Positions 21,136-32,190 of a stretch of DNA of 64,000 nt are shown piece after piece. Numbering within the stretch: position 1 is the first letter of the stretch; each line of letters opens with the position of its first letter. The translations under genes and the position numbers were made by a program. Below the pieces are notes generated by a model, which saw only the letters and a list, made by a program, of their open reading frames with translations, searched no databases and had not been told where the DNA came from. The DNA is taken from contig JNVV01000043.1 in NCBI GenBank assembly GCA_000733355.1, forward strand, positions 5,392-69,391, given 5' to 3'. This stretch comes from Falciphora oryzae. Lineage: Eukaryota > Ascomycota > Sordariomycetes > Magnaporthales > Magnaporthaceae.

Positions 21136-21137
21136 TA

Positions 21138-21381
21138 ACATTTTTATTAGTATTTTTATTAGTATTTTCTAAATAAAATAATAAAAAACCGGGTTGTATA
21201 AATTATGTAAAATTATACGAATATTATGCAAAAAATGACTAAAAAATAACTAATTTAGTCACTTTAGTTAGTTAAAAAATTTTTTAGTTAGTCATTAGTT
21301 AGTCACGCCGTTGACTAAGACTGACTAAACTAAATTGGTCATGACTAAAACTAATGACTAAAGACTAAATTCCAAACCCTG
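21138..21381. mobile_element. Possible hAT-type terminus
   Basis: The stretch has many short direct and inverted copies of TTAGTCA/TGACTAA and ends ...TTTGGAATT complement, i.e. AATTCCAAACCCTG on the plus strand. A CAGGGTTTGG-like end with repeated subterminal motifs is common in hAT elements. Only one end is seen and no 8-bp target duplication can be tested. Confidence 0.35.
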
Positions 21382-22231
21382 TATATAAACCACCCTGTGA
21401 TCCGTGCGAAGTATTGAGTACATGATTTACATTGCCCCTCCGGCCTTCGGCCTTTGGGCCTCGGGGCCGTTAGGCACCTATACCGGTTCCCGGACCTCCT
21501 GTGGGGCCGATTAGGTGAGTCCACAGGTTCTTCCGTGTGACACCTCCTTTGTAAAAGCATGCCTAGCGGGTGGATGACAACTTTCTGCTTCCGTGGAGCC
21601 CAGGTTGCGGCCGCCTGCAGCGGCTAAGGAGCTACATGCATGGCATCATGGATGGGGAGGCACTTCCGGAAACCGGCAGCCAGGATGCGGAGCAGCTTAT
21701 CTTCATTTGATGTGATGGTACCAGCACCGGTTCATTTCAGCATGATGGGCGTCACAGCACACACACAAATGCCCTTGGATGTAGCGCCGACCACTGTGAT
21801 TAGCCGCCGGTGGGCCGCCCGCAGGCAGATCGGTTGACCTGAGGGCAGGCTGCCGTACTTCCCACGCAAATCCAAGCCGTCCTTGCTGCGCCCCCGGCGT
21901 CCTGCCAACAGAGCTTTGCATGCAGCAACCCTGATTGTGGCAGCCCGTCCAGCATTGAGCCAATAAGAAGCTCTGCTCACCCGCCTCACTTTTTCTCTCC
22001 ATCACGCACGCTTGCAGGAAAGTGCAGTTGGTCAAAGCTCGGACAGCTTCTCAAGCTCTTTCCTCCCTCTCATAAAAAAGCCATCCCAGTCGCACCTCGC
22101 CTTGATGGAGCCCGGTACGCGGCTGGTCCGGCGCACTGCATACTTTCTCCGTAAACCATCCTCCTCGCTCTTTCCCGAGAACCAACTCGAACGTGCAAGC
22201 CTTTACCCTCGAGAAATCACCGCGCGTCGCC
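21382..22231. promoter_or_regulatory. Upstream region of the dynamin gene; no gene seen
   Basis: Base composition changes abruptly to about 55% GC at 21400, marking the end of the transposon nest. A GC-rich palindromic patch (ccggccttcggcctttggg) occurs near 21440. No supported coding frame. The last 200 bp are pyrimidine-rich, like a fungal 5' leader. Confidence 0.4.
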
Positions 22232-25038
22232 ATGACCGTGGGAGACGCGCCAGGCGCCGATCTCCGGTCCAAGGAGCATCGAGCCCTATTCGATATTATC
22301 GACAGGCTCCGCTCCCATGGAATCGGAGAGGTTGTCGACCTGCCTGAGATCATCGTTTGCGGCGATCAATCCGCAGGCAAGAGCTCGGTACTCGAAGCCA
22401 TCTCCGGGTACCCTTTCCCGACTAAAGATGGCGTTTGCACTCGCTTCGTGACCGAGCTGGTGCTCCGTCGGGAGCCAAAGCCCAAATTCAAGGTTTCCAT
22501 CAACCCGGGTCCTGAGCGGGCCCCGAAGGACGCCGAGCGCCTGCGCGCGTTTTCTAACACCATCGGCTCCGAGCAACCGCTTGATGAGGTCGTTGAGGCA
22601 GCCAAATATGCCATGGGCTTGTCCGATTCGAAGCGCTTTAGTAACGACGTCCTGCGTGTCGAAATTTGCGGCCCCAATCAAGCCCATCTGACTATGGTCG
22701 ACCTGCCCGGCATTTTCCGCGCCGGCAGCTCCGAGCAATCTGTCGAAGACGTTAAGATTGTTGGCGCCATGGTGCGTAAGGCCATGGCCCGTCCCCGCAG
22801 CATTATCCTGGCCGTTGTTTCGGCCAGTAACGAGTTCAATAACCAAGAGATCACCGAACTGGCGCGCAAGCTTGACCCGGGCAGGACCCGCACGCTTGGC
22901 CTTATCACCAAGCCCGACAAGCTCGAAGAGGACTCGCTTTCAGAGCAATTTTATATTAAGCTCGCCCGTAACCAAGAGGTCCACCTGGAGCTGGGTTGGC
23001 ATGTCCTGCGCAATAGGGGCGGCAAGGACAAGGACGGAGCTTACACGCGGGACAGGGTCGAGGAGATGTTCTTCTCCCAGGGCGCCTGGCGCTCGGTAGA
23101 CCCCTTCCACCTCGGGGTCTCCTCTTTGCGCAAGCGACTCAGCGTGGTGCTAGGGAAGCAAATTTTAGAGCACCTCCCGTCGCTCTGCGAGGACGTGATG
23201 AACCGTATGCGCGAGTGCGAGGACACCCTTACAAGACTTGGAGATCCGCGCAGCAGCTTAGAAGAGCAGCGAAGGTACCTCCTCGGTGTCAGCCGCCGGT
23301 TTTCGGCACTAATGACCGCCGCCGTTGAGGGCAACGACAGCGACAGCTTCTTCGGCGACGCCAAGACAGACGCTGGCTATGGCAAGCGCATCCGGGCCGT
23401 GGTTCAAGGCATTCTAGGTGGCTTTAGTGAGATCATGCACGCTCAAGGAAAGCTTCAAAAGATTATCGACGACGAAGGCGAAGAGCAGGGCGACAAAGAG
23501 TCGTCATCCTCCACGATACCCGAGCGAGTTAATCGGTCGGACTACCTCAAGGAGGTGGCCACCCTGATGGAACGAAGCAGGGGCCGCGAGCTTCCGGGGA
23601 CCTTTAACCCACTCATCATCCGCCACCTTTTCAGAAAGCAGTGCCAGCCTTGGAAGGAACTTGCGGCAGCCACGACGAGTGAGATCGTTGCAGCTGTGAA
23701 CTGGATGGCTTCGGCCGCGCTTCATCATGTCGCACTGGGCGAAACGGTCGGCGGCATCTCGGCCATTGTGGAGGAAGGCATCGAGAAGCGACAGCGACAG
23801 CTGGACAGCAAAGTGAAAGAGATCCTGGCACCCCACTACGAGGGTCATCCAATCACCTACAACCACTACCTCACCGAAACGGTGCAAAAGGCTCAGTCGC
23901 AACGTCGGGCCCAGGCCCTGAAGCGGGCGATAGCGTCGTCCGTCCCGAACCCCGCTCTCCAACTGGAGCTCACCTCGGCCATGAAGCATGAGGGTGAAGT
24001 CTCCATCGACAGCGTTCCAATCAGTCAGGCTGCACATGTCTTTTCCGCGCTCGAGACCTTGGAAGCGAACATGGAGGCGCAAGCAAGCGGACTGGCGACC
24101 GACTACTCAGAGGCATACTACAAGGCAAGCACTATCCTCCTCAGGCCTCGGGCATCTATGCTCTGTTATCCACGTGCCTATTTTGTGGCCATCACACTGA
24201 TATGTTATCCAATCATTGCAACAGGTCGCTCTCAAGAGGTTCATCGACGACTTCGCCGACCTGGCCGTCGAGCAACAGCTCATCCGCCAACTGCCCAACC
24301 TCTTCACCCCGGAGATAATCTTTGATCTTTCCAATGACCAAGTCTCGGCTCTCGCCTCGGAGGACGAGCAGGCAATGGCTGAACGTACCCGCTGCGGGGA
24401 GCTACTCTCCGCCCTCCAGAAGAGCATGGAAGACCTGAGGCGCCTACGCAGCGCTCGCATTGATGGCAAGGGCTCTGGGCTTGCTAGTAAGTCTTGACCG
24501 ACACTGTCACTCTTTGCTATAAGGCCAGCATTGATGAGCGACGATGCTTCCGACGCCACCGCGGGCCCGGCTCAGTGTTGGGTCCCATCAGGCATAGCTA
24601 ACTATTTCCGTTCCTCCAGACCCACACTTCTCCGTCCCCGACTCGACCACCACTTTGATCGTTGGCAGAAAGTCCCCTACGCCATCAGATACGGGGTTCT
24701 ATGGACTTGATAGCCCAGGGCCCGCCGCCGCCGAGCCTCAGATAGCGTACGACATTGTCTCTCCCGTCGAACGCGCGCAAGACAGCGAAGACGAAGTCTC
24801 AAAGACAGAAGGCCTTCCACCCCAGTTCACCTGGGGACCCGTGGCGCCCACGAACAAGACCGAGAAGGGGGTCTCCGAGCCACTCTCAGAGCTAGAGCCA
24901 GAGCTAGAGCCAGATCCAGAGCTAGTTGGCTTTTGTGAAGTAAAGCCGAAGAAGAAGAAGAAGAAGGGCAAGAAGGCGGCGCCGGAGGCACCCCCAGAGC
25001 CAGATCTAGGGCTGGAGCCGGCGCCCTTTGATTATTAG
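22232..25038 (+). CDS. Dynamin-like GTPase
   Basis: Three exons (22232-24124, 24225-24486, 24620-25038) encode 857 residues. The GTPase domain has all motifs: GDQSAGKSS at residues 44-52, the switch CTR, DLPG at 157-160 and TKPD at 226-229. A stalk and a GTPase effector region (LKRFIDDFADLAVEQQL) follow, and then an added Pro/Glu tail with a Lys run near the C-terminus. Such fungal Mx-type dynamins hydrolyse GTP while assembling on membranes. The ATG at 22232 is preferred (gtcgccATGa); an upstream in-frame GTG at 22193 is not. Intron 1 has a GC donor (AAG/GCAAGC) with a normal AG; it keeps frame exactly between YYK and VALKRF. Intron 2 is GTAAGT...CAG. The exact cargo is unknown. Confidence 0.92.
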
Positions 25039-25409
25039 AAAGTGGCAGGTGATGGTTTCTCTACTCTGGAGGGCACCTAGCATCTGCAGATTATGAAAGC
25101 GCCGAGCCACTGTGTGGCCTTTGTTTTATTGGGCCAAGATTCCTCTCGGGCGGCGGGTCGCGTTGGGCACTTGCGACGCTTTCTTGTTAACTAAATGTGG
25201 GCGCAGCCACATCGTTCAGGGATGGGCTTCACGACCACGTAGGAACGACTCGATCAAATACAATCACTGAGTGAAAAGACGTTTTGCCGTGACCTGATTC
25301 CTCCAAAAGCCTTACCTTTGCCGTCATGCAATAACAGGTTAGGCAGTCTCAGACAGTCCAGGCCAGAGGCAGCGGGCGACGAGCCCATCCGCGCGACCAA
25401 ACAGAGTTA
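25039..25409. other. Intergenic, no gene seen
   Basis: Downstream of the dynamin stop. Nothing coding is supported on either strand. Confidence 0.4.
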
Positions 25410-26526
25410 ACTTATGCGGCCGTCACGCTGATGCGGCTGCTGCTGCGTGTAGCCGCCGAGAGTCGGGAAGGGCACGCCATATTAGCGCTGGTAGCCCCCT
25501 GCGCTGGGGTCGTGGTGCTTTGGTTGCCCATCGCTGGCATCGACCGTTGCTGCTGAGTTTGCCGCGGTTGCGCCTGCTGTTGGCGCTGCGGCTGTTGCTG
25601 CTGTTGACAGTTGTTGGGCGCGAACGTCTGTTGTCGGCTGCCTGGCGTGAACGCCTGCTGCGTGCCATGGAACCGTGGCTGGGGAGCGACAGTCTGGGGC
25701 ATCTGGCTGAATTGGCGTATCTGCTCACTTACGCACTCTGGCCTCGAGTGTTTTGGCTTCAGAGAAGACCCTGGGCGGCCGTGACAAAAGTCTGGCCTCC
25801 TGCAACAGGAGTCTGGGACGCGGCACCAAAGGTATGGGCACCTGGGACGAAGCTCTGTGTCTGGGCCCCGAATGTCGGGATACCAAAGGCGGGAGCACGA
25901 GAGCTTGTCTGTTAGCCAGTGAAGGCGTTCCTGGACCGCAAAAGCCGTACGGACGACGGGGGATTGGCGCTGCCTCCTTCGCCTCCATTGTTAAGGTCTC
26001 GATAGAAGCTAGAGGTGCGGCGGTCGGCTGCGGCGGATGCAGCTCCCATAGACTCGCGGACGCTTTTGCGACGGCGCTCTGGGTCTGAGTTGAGCTGGAA
26101 GGTAACGCGGCGGTTGCCTCTGGCGCCGTTGCCGGCGCTGTCGCTAAGGTAGCGGGCCACCTGGCTCCGGAGCTCGTCGGTGTCCTTGCGGGCATCATCG
26201 AGGGCGTCGGCAAAGAACGGCTGGTTGTCGTGCAGACGATTGTTGGCTTCACTGAGGCCGTAGAAGCCTCCTTGCGTGTCAGTGCGAAGGTCACCGACAG
26301 CCTGGTAATGGCATTGCTAACGCTCTCACTCATGGCCTTGATCTAGTTCGTGAGGTCGACGTAGATGCGGTCCATGCGGCGGTTCATCCACTTAGGCAGC
26401 GGTTTTGTTGTTGCCGTAGTTCTGAGGTGGAGGGCTGAGCTGGTTCAGCTGCCGCGTGAAGTCATTGCCAACCGCAGGCTCGTCAGGAGCATTGGGGTCA
26501 TCGGCCTCGATTGTATGGCTCTCCAT
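25410..26526 (-). pseudogene. Gag-like / Q-rich ORF, frameshifted
   Basis: On the minus strand from ATG 26526 one can read MESHTIEADDPNAPDEP, then KWMNRRMDRIYVDLTN, a frameshift near 26300, a helical block (NNRLHDNQPFFADALDDARK), a Phe-Gly rich run (GIPTFGAQTQSFVPGAHTFG) and a Gln-rich end near 25480. At least three stops and one frameshift separate the parts. The layout resembles a retrotransposon gag, but no protease or polymerase follows. It could also be a decayed host protein. Confidence 0.4.
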
Positions 26527-26599
26527 GATGCGGGAGCCCGGTCCGTAGCCTCTTCAACATGGTCGACCAGATACATACTCAGCAATACGAGACGGCTGA

Positions 26600-26875
26600 A
26601 CAGGTGGCCAAGCTGAGCACCGCCACCAACGGACTCTCGCTGATGGCGTTGACGATGTCCTGCGTCGTCTTGAGACCCGAGGAGCAGAAGTGGTACACCG
26701 ACGAGGCGCCCGCCGTGTTGGGGAAGCCGGCCGCCAGGGCCGCTGCGCGGAGCTTGTACGCTGCCTTGCCGTCCGAGACCTAGAAGGATGGTGCAAAGAC
26801 GGCGGTCAGTCGGAGTGGGCTGGACGCGCGGCAGGTCGTCAGATGGGCGTTGGAACCAAGGCGTTCGACAGCCAT
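26600..26875 (-). pseudogene. 3-ketoacyl-CoA thiolase fragment
   Basis: From ATG 26875 the frame begins MAVERLGSNAHL, like the start of fungal peroxisomal thiolases. After a gap with a stop it gives LRAAALAAGFPNTAG and CSSGLKTTQDIVNAI. The Cys of CSSGL is the acyl-accepting nucleophile in the family. The rest of the enzyme (about 300 residues) is missing and the C-terminal side runs into the gag-like remnant. Thiolase catalyses the last step of fatty acid beta-oxidation; this copy is dead. Confidence 0.65.
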
Positions 26876-26879
26876 TTTG

Positions 26880-27983
26880 TCGGTATTGGAGATCGCTGGT
26901 GCAACGGGGAGGCGTGGAGCAGTTGGAGCGGATGTTCGATCGAGTGAAAGATGGTAGCACCCTCTTGAAAGCGCGGCCATGGTACAGGTTGGGTGGACGA
27001 GTTGGCAGAAAGCATTCTGGCAAGGTCGCGCGGAAACCGAGACCCGGCCTCGTGCAGGGTCCGAGGTTCCCCCACGGCCGACGAAGCTCTGCTGTGGGGT
27101 TTACCCCGGCTTATGTTGCTGAGGCACGGTCTGGAGAAGAACTGATTGACCGAGCTGGGCCCGCTTCCGCATCTCGAACGCATTTGTCAAAGCAGGTAAG
27201 GGCAGTACAATTGAAGGAGCAGAAAGATGGTATTCGGAAGAGTTGGCCCCCCGCGAGGGCTGCCGGCACAGGATTGAGATATCCATTCTCCCTCCGGACA
27301 CCCGCCAAAGGCCGCATCCCAGCCGGTGCTTACCCCTTAGCAAATCTTCGCCCAGCAAGTCCCAGGCCTCTAGTCACCTACGACAACAAAAAAAAAAAAA
27401 AAAACGCTGTGCCCCGTTTATGCGATAGGGGCGAATTACCCCTTGTACAGTGCGAGTGACAATTCAATAGGCCCGCCCGGCGTATAAGCATGCGTGGACC
27501 TCCCACCCCACAGCCCGGCCGCGGACCCCGACAAAAGAGGGCTGAGCCTCCGGACGATGCCTGGAAAGGGGCAAATCACAGCCAGAAATTTTGCAGCTTC
27601 GGTGCTCTAGGGCGTTCTCCGGCAAGCCTATCACAAGGAGGTATATGGTGGGGGGAAAATCTGCAAAACGAATCAAGCAACATAGCGCTTGAGTCATCGG
27701 CGTATACACCAAGCGCTGCCGCGCGGCCGAGCCCAAAATGGTAATTATGTATCATTCTGAGATGATCAACGGAGGTGGATGGCTTATAAGGTGCGTCGAG
27801 CATTCCTCAGCTTACTTTCCGTCTTACAATAGCCGCACTACTAATTGGCTTTATATTTCGCTCGGGGGCGTCCTCATTTATCCCGCTTCCTCGAGCGGCT
27901 GTTTTGGAAATATCAAGCGAGCATTTCGATTTGTTTTTCACTGCTTCTTGCGGTATTATTCATACCCAAATCTCCAATTTACG
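26880..27983. other. Intergenic, A18 tract, no gene seen
   Basis: Short frames on both strands lack domains. A run of about 18 A at 27389-27406 may be the tail of a retroposed fragment; no matching target duplication was found. The last 250 bp form an open extension (from 27738) of the ABC transporter frame but look like leader sequence. Confidence 0.4.
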
Positions 27984-29996
27984 ATGGATGACGACGTCGA
28001 GTCTGCCCGGCTCGCGGAGCAAGAGCCGCTACTGCGTTGGGGCAGGCCAGCGCCTCCCGACGGTGGGATGATCAACGACCGCTACAAGAAGGCAGCCAAC
28101 CGAGAGGAGGAAACGGATAGTGGAGTTGATGACGAGGACAACAGCGAAGACGATGAGGTCGCCATGGAGAAGCGCCGGGCCCAGCGACTAAAGGAGACGG
28201 GTGGCTGGTGGGGCTACCTCAAAGATTTTGACGTGTTCGCGCCATACCTAATACCACGCGGCGACGTCAAGGTGCAGCTCTGCATCGCGGTCTGCGTGGC
28301 GTGCCTGGCAGCACAGCGAGTTATTTACGTGCTGATCCCGACCCAGCTGGGCGCGGTGACCAACGGGCTTCTCGCCGGCAACGGGCACCCGCCGTACCGC
28401 GAGCTGGCCGTCTGGCTGCTGCTAAGCGTCCTCGGGGGCCAGTCCGGCATTGGTCTGGCGCTGGACCTGGCAAAGGTGCCGGTGCGGCAGTTCTCGGAGC
28501 GGGCGGTCGCCAAGGCCGCCTTTGCGCACGTCATGGCGCTGCCGATGGACTTCCACGCCGAGCGCGATGCCGCCGAGGTCATGAAGGCGGTCGAGCAGGG
28601 CGGCGCGCTGATGCGCGTGCTCGAGCGCGCCGCCACCGAGGTGCTGCCCACGGTCGCCGACCTGGTCATCGCCGCGGGGGTGCTGTACGCGCGTTTCGGC
28701 GCCCCCGTGGCCGCCGCCATCGCCGCCGCCTTCTCGGTGTTCCTGGTGCTGGAAGCCTGGACGTCGACGCGGTGGCGGATCGCGCCGCGCCGGGCGATGG
28801 CGCGCGCCGAGCGGGAGGAGGCCCGCGTCATGCACGGCGCCATCCAGGGCTGGGCGGCGGCGCACCTCTTCGGCGCGTTAGGCTTCGAGAACCGGCGCTT
28901 CGGCGCCGCCGTGGACGCCCGCCTGCGGGCCGAGTGGCGCTGGACGCTGCTAGACTCGGGTATCGAGGGCCTGCTCGAGGCCTTCGAGCCCCTAACGTTT
29001 GCGGGACTCGCGGCCATGGTGCTGCGCCGCGTCGTTGACGGCCGCGCGAGCCCCGGCGACTTTGTTTTTTTCATCGACTACTGGCATTACCTGTTCTGGC
29101 CGCTCAAGTACCTCATGTACGACTACCGCCAGCTGCTGTCCGACCTGATCGACGCCGAGCGGTTGCTGGCGCTGCTGCAGACCAAGGCCAGCATTGCCGA
29201 CCGGCCAGGCGCGTGCGAGCTCGGCGGCGGCAACGGCGGTGTCGTCCAGGGCAACGTCAAGTTCGAGGACGTCAGCTTAGAGTACGACGGCGGCGAGCGC
29301 GGGCAGGCGGCCGTGGCGGGGCTCAGCTTCTCCGCCGCGCCGGGCGAGACGGTCGCGTTCGTGGGCGCCTCGGGCGCGGGCAAGTCCACCATCGTCAAGC
29401 TGCTGCTGCGCTTCTACGACGCCACGGGCGGGCGGGTGCTGGTCGACGGGCACGACGTGCGCGACGTGACGCTTGAGTCGCTGCGCGGCGCCTTCGGTGT
29501 GGTGCCGCAGGAGGCGCAGCTCTTCGACGGCACCATCCTCGACAACGTGCGGTACGCGCGCCTGGACGCCACGGACGCCGACGTCTTCGCCGCCTGCTCG
29601 GCCGCTGCCATGCACGAGCGCATCCTGTCCTTCCGCGACGGCTACGCGACGCGCGTGGGCGAGGGCGGCGTCAAGCTGTCGGGCGGCGAGGCGCAGCGCC
29701 TGGCCCTGGCGCGCGCGCTGCTGCGTGACCCGCCCGTGCTGGTGCTCGACGAGGCCACGAGCGCCGTCGACTCGCGTACCGAGGAGATCCAGCGCGCCCT
29801 CGACGCGTTCCGGCGCCGGCGCGCGCGCACCACGCTCGTCGTTGCGCATCGCCTGTCCACCATCGTCGGCGCCGACCGCATCATGGTCATGGACCAGGGC
29901 CGCTGCGTCGAAAGCGGCACGCACGCGGAGCTGCTCGCGAGGAGGGGAAGGTACGCGGAGCTGTGGAGCAAGCAGGCTGGAGGCAGCTTACTATAG
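27984..29996 (+). CDS. ABC half transporter, HMT1-like (ABCB family)
   Basis: The chosen ATG (27984, MDDDVESARLAEQEPLL) gives 670 residues: an acidic linker (to about 85), a six-span membrane domain (about 95-400) and one nucleotide-binding domain. Walker A GASGAGKST is near residue 459, signature LSGGEAQR near 564, Walker B VLVLDEATSA near 585 and H-loop VAHRLST near 619, all intact. Fungal HMT1-type proteins pump thiol-metal conjugates into the vacuole; substrate here is inferred from family only. Homologues usually carry an extra N-terminal membrane domain before the acidic linker. It is absent here, and the open extension to 27738 does not resemble it, so the 5' end may be lost or in an unseen exon. 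Codon use is very GC-rich. Confidence 0.85.
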   Translation: MDDDVESARLAEQEPLLRWGRPAPPDGGMINDRYKKAANREEETDSGVDDEDNSEDDEVAMEKRRAQRLKETGGWWGYLKDFDVFAPYLIPRGDVKVQLCIAVCVACLAAQRVIYVLIPTQLGAVTNGLLAGNGHPPYRELAVWLLLSVLGGQSGIGLALDLAKVPVRQFSERAVAKAAFAHVMALPMDFHAERDAAEVMKAVEQGGALMRVLERAATEVLPTVADLVIAAGVLYARFGAPVAAAIAAAFSVFLVLEAWTSTRWRIAPRRAMARAEREEARVMHGAIQGWAAAHLFGALGFENRRFGAAVDARLRAEWRWTLLDSGIEGLLEAFEPLTFAGLAAMVLRRVVDGRASPGDFVFFIDYWHYLFWPLKYLMYDYRQLLSDLIDAERLLALLQTKASIADRPGACELGGGNGGVVQGNVKFEDVSLEYDGGERGQAAVAGLSFSAAPGETVAFVGASGAGKSTIVKLLLRFYDATGGRVLVDGHDVRDVTLESLRGAFGVVPQEAQLFDGTILDNVRYARLDATDADVFAACSAAAMHERILSFRDGYATRVGEGGVKLSGGEAQRLALARALLRDPPVLVLDEATSAVDSRTEEIQRALDAFRRRRARTTLVVAHRLSTIVGADRIMVMDQGRCVESGTHAELLARRGRYAELWSKQAGGSLL

Positions 29997-30429
29997 TTTG
30001 CGGTTGGATCTCGCTTTAAACACGATAAACGGCATATAACACTGTGTTTATCATTTGTTGACATAAACCACCTAAAAACTACACGTCATGTGCGTCAAGT
30101 GTCCTTGATATCTCCGTTTCGCCTACCTCCTCTTGTTTTTCTGTCCCCTCAGCCTTTTATGTTCGGCGCTTTTCACCGTGGCTGTTGTATTCTTTCAGGC
30201 AAAACCGATGTTTCTAGCCGCAGAACTCCTCGGTTTTGGGGTTTACGCGCGCGTACCCCATGCTTATCTTGACGCTTTGCCGGAGATGTGCTGCTGCCAA
30301 TGGTGCCCTCTGCTCCTCCCACATCACCGTGACGTATCCCGGACTTGAGGCAGCAGCGCCCTGCTGTGTCAGCTGAAGGATGATCATAAAGAAAGGAAAA
30401 AAAAAAAAAAACTCTGAGAGGCGGTATGA

Positions 30430-31190
30430 CATTTATATCCATCAGCACACATGTTTGGCCCGCACCACTGGGACAGTCCCTTGGTGACCATGAAGCGGTC
30501 GAACGAGTCGCAGTACGTGGTGTACTTGCCCGGCAGGTCGAGAAGGGCCGGTGGTCGCAGAAGAAGGAGACGACGTCCATGACGACGGAATAGATGTGGT
30601 GGCGCGGCCGCACCGGCATCCTGTCTCGGCTCGTCTTGCACTGGAAGTCGAGGCTCGCATTGGCCCGCCGCAGCCGGGTCGCGTTGAAGGCCGGGTTGTC
30701 CTAGTCCCCGCACCGCTAGACGCCCGTCTCCTCGAACATGAGCCAGTGCTTGCCCTACATGGCCTGCCGGAGGTCGTTGATCTTGGGCTTGCCGGGCTCC
30801 TGGTGGCAGTAGGGCCGGAGGCTCGGCGTTGGCTCGGCGGGCTTGTGGATTGTGGCAGTGGTGGTGGTGGCGGCGGATCGTGCGGCAAGCGGAGGGCGCC
30901 CATCGTTATCGTTCACCCTGGCGTACCTTTCGGCTCCGCCGGCATCGATGAATACCCTGTACACGCCGTTAGCGTACCTGGAGGATGCGGAATCCGAAAC
31001 TGGCGCCCAAAAGTGCAGTAATGAAAAGGCAAAGCCGCATGCTGGAAGGAAATGGTGGCGCCGAACTACGTAGTTGGCTTGTTGCGCGCAGTAAACATAA
31101 CCCAGCAGTGCGACATTGTGCATAATGACCGACAGGTAGTCGGATGCGAAACGGAAAAAGCTATTCCTGATAAAATGTAGCGGCATACAA
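30430..31190 (-). pseudogene. Secreted-type hypothetical protein, nonsense-mutated
   Basis: The minus reading starts near 31186 with a hydrophobic N-terminus, and after 30850 gives a coherent cysteine-bearing sequence (PAFNATRLRRANASLDFQC, HIYSVVMDVVSFFCDHRPF, then YTTYCDSFDRFM and CGPNMCADGY). Three TAG codons interrupt a span of about 60 codons where Gln or Trp would fit, and one frameshift is needed. N-glycosylation-like NAT/NAS sites and even Cys spacing suggest a secreted protein. Family not recognised. Confidence 0.4.
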
Positions 31191-31307
31191 ACTCGAGAAG
31201 CTTTTCGGGTGGCGGTGGCTTCCTTCAGTCCTAGCTATTTCGGTGCGCGGAAAATAGTGCTTCCTGGAAGCCAAATATGCCCATCTCACGCTACAATAGG
31301 CGCATCA

Positions 31308-32190
31308 TCAAACAAGAATCCCAAGCTCCCGCGCAATCAGGTCCGCCGCCTTCTCCCCGACGGTATACACCACGCTGCACGTGTTGGCCGCGACGTTGCC
31401 CGGCATGACGCTGAGGTCGGCCACCTTGGGCCCCGCGCCCCGTGCACGTTGAGCTGCGCGTCCACCGCCCCCGCCAGCATCTCCGCCGTCCCCCGAGCGG
31501 GCCTATCCTGGCGATCCCGAGGCGGTGCCAGCCCGGTGCCGCGGTCGCGCGCGCAAACGCATCAATCGCCGCGCGGTCCTCGGCGCTGTAAACTGTTCCC
31601 CACCGCCCCAGCGCCAGCCTCGCAGGGCGGAGAGTCCGACACGTCGAGCGCGACGCGAGCGGCCGCCGAGCCGGCAGGGAATATAGGGTAGCCGGCCGCG
31701 ACCTCGCCGCGGTGGCAGGACATGCGGCGCGCGAGCTCGCGGCCCTTCTTGTGCCCGCGCGTTAGGTCCCCTGGTACTTGCACCTTTTGATGAGGTGTGT
31801 TAAACGGTTGATTTCTCCGCCCAGAACACTCGTTTCGCGTGGGATGTTTGAGCCGTAAGGATTCCACCGAGCTAGACGGCGATTTCTGCGGCGCAGCGGG
31901 CGTAGAAGCCGGCCGGGGCGCGGCTCGAGGGCAACCTTTGACGAGATACTTGTCCTGCGGCGGGTTCAGCAGAACTCCAAACTCCAGGCAGTCGCCAGGG
32001 AACATCTCCCTGACGACGACAGAAGCGAGCAAGGGGCCGACGAGGGGTTCGAATCCTTGCACTCCAAACCATTGTCGGCGACGACGTGCGTGGCTTCGTC
32101 GGCACGCTCGGCTAACGATTGCCTCGTCTTGAGCGGGGACCGCACCCACCCCAACCACTGGAAGTAAGCCCGGGAAAACTCGCTGCATGT
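31308..32190 (-). pseudogene. GMC oxidoreductase, C-terminal remnant
   Basis: The last 55 codons (LNVHGARGPKVADLSVMPGN, then VVYTVGEKAADLIARELG, stop at 31308) match the C-terminal signature of FAD-dependent glucose-methanol-choline oxidoreductases. Upstream pieces in shifted frames (MSCHRGEVAAGYPIFPAGS, LNPPQDKYLVKGCP) fit the same family. Frameshifts and deletions remove the catalytic His region and the whole FAD-binding half. Confidence 0.55.

Noticed and set aside
22193..22231. Upstream start of the dynamin frame
   Set aside because: The codon at 22193 is GTG. The first ATG, at 22232, has a good context and starts a normal N-terminus.
27738..27983. 82-residue N-terminal extension of the ABC transporter
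   Set aside because: It starts with a real ATG but has leader-like composition and does not resemble the N-terminal membrane domain of the family. The ATG at 27984 opens the conserved acidic linker.
28301..29038. Long Arg/Ala-rich frames on both strands over the ABC transporter
   Set aside because: They are shadows of a very GC-rich gene, with no domains and extreme composition.
29277..29924. 215-codon minus frame over the nucleotide-binding domain
   Set aside because: Antisense shadow of the conserved ABC coding sequence.
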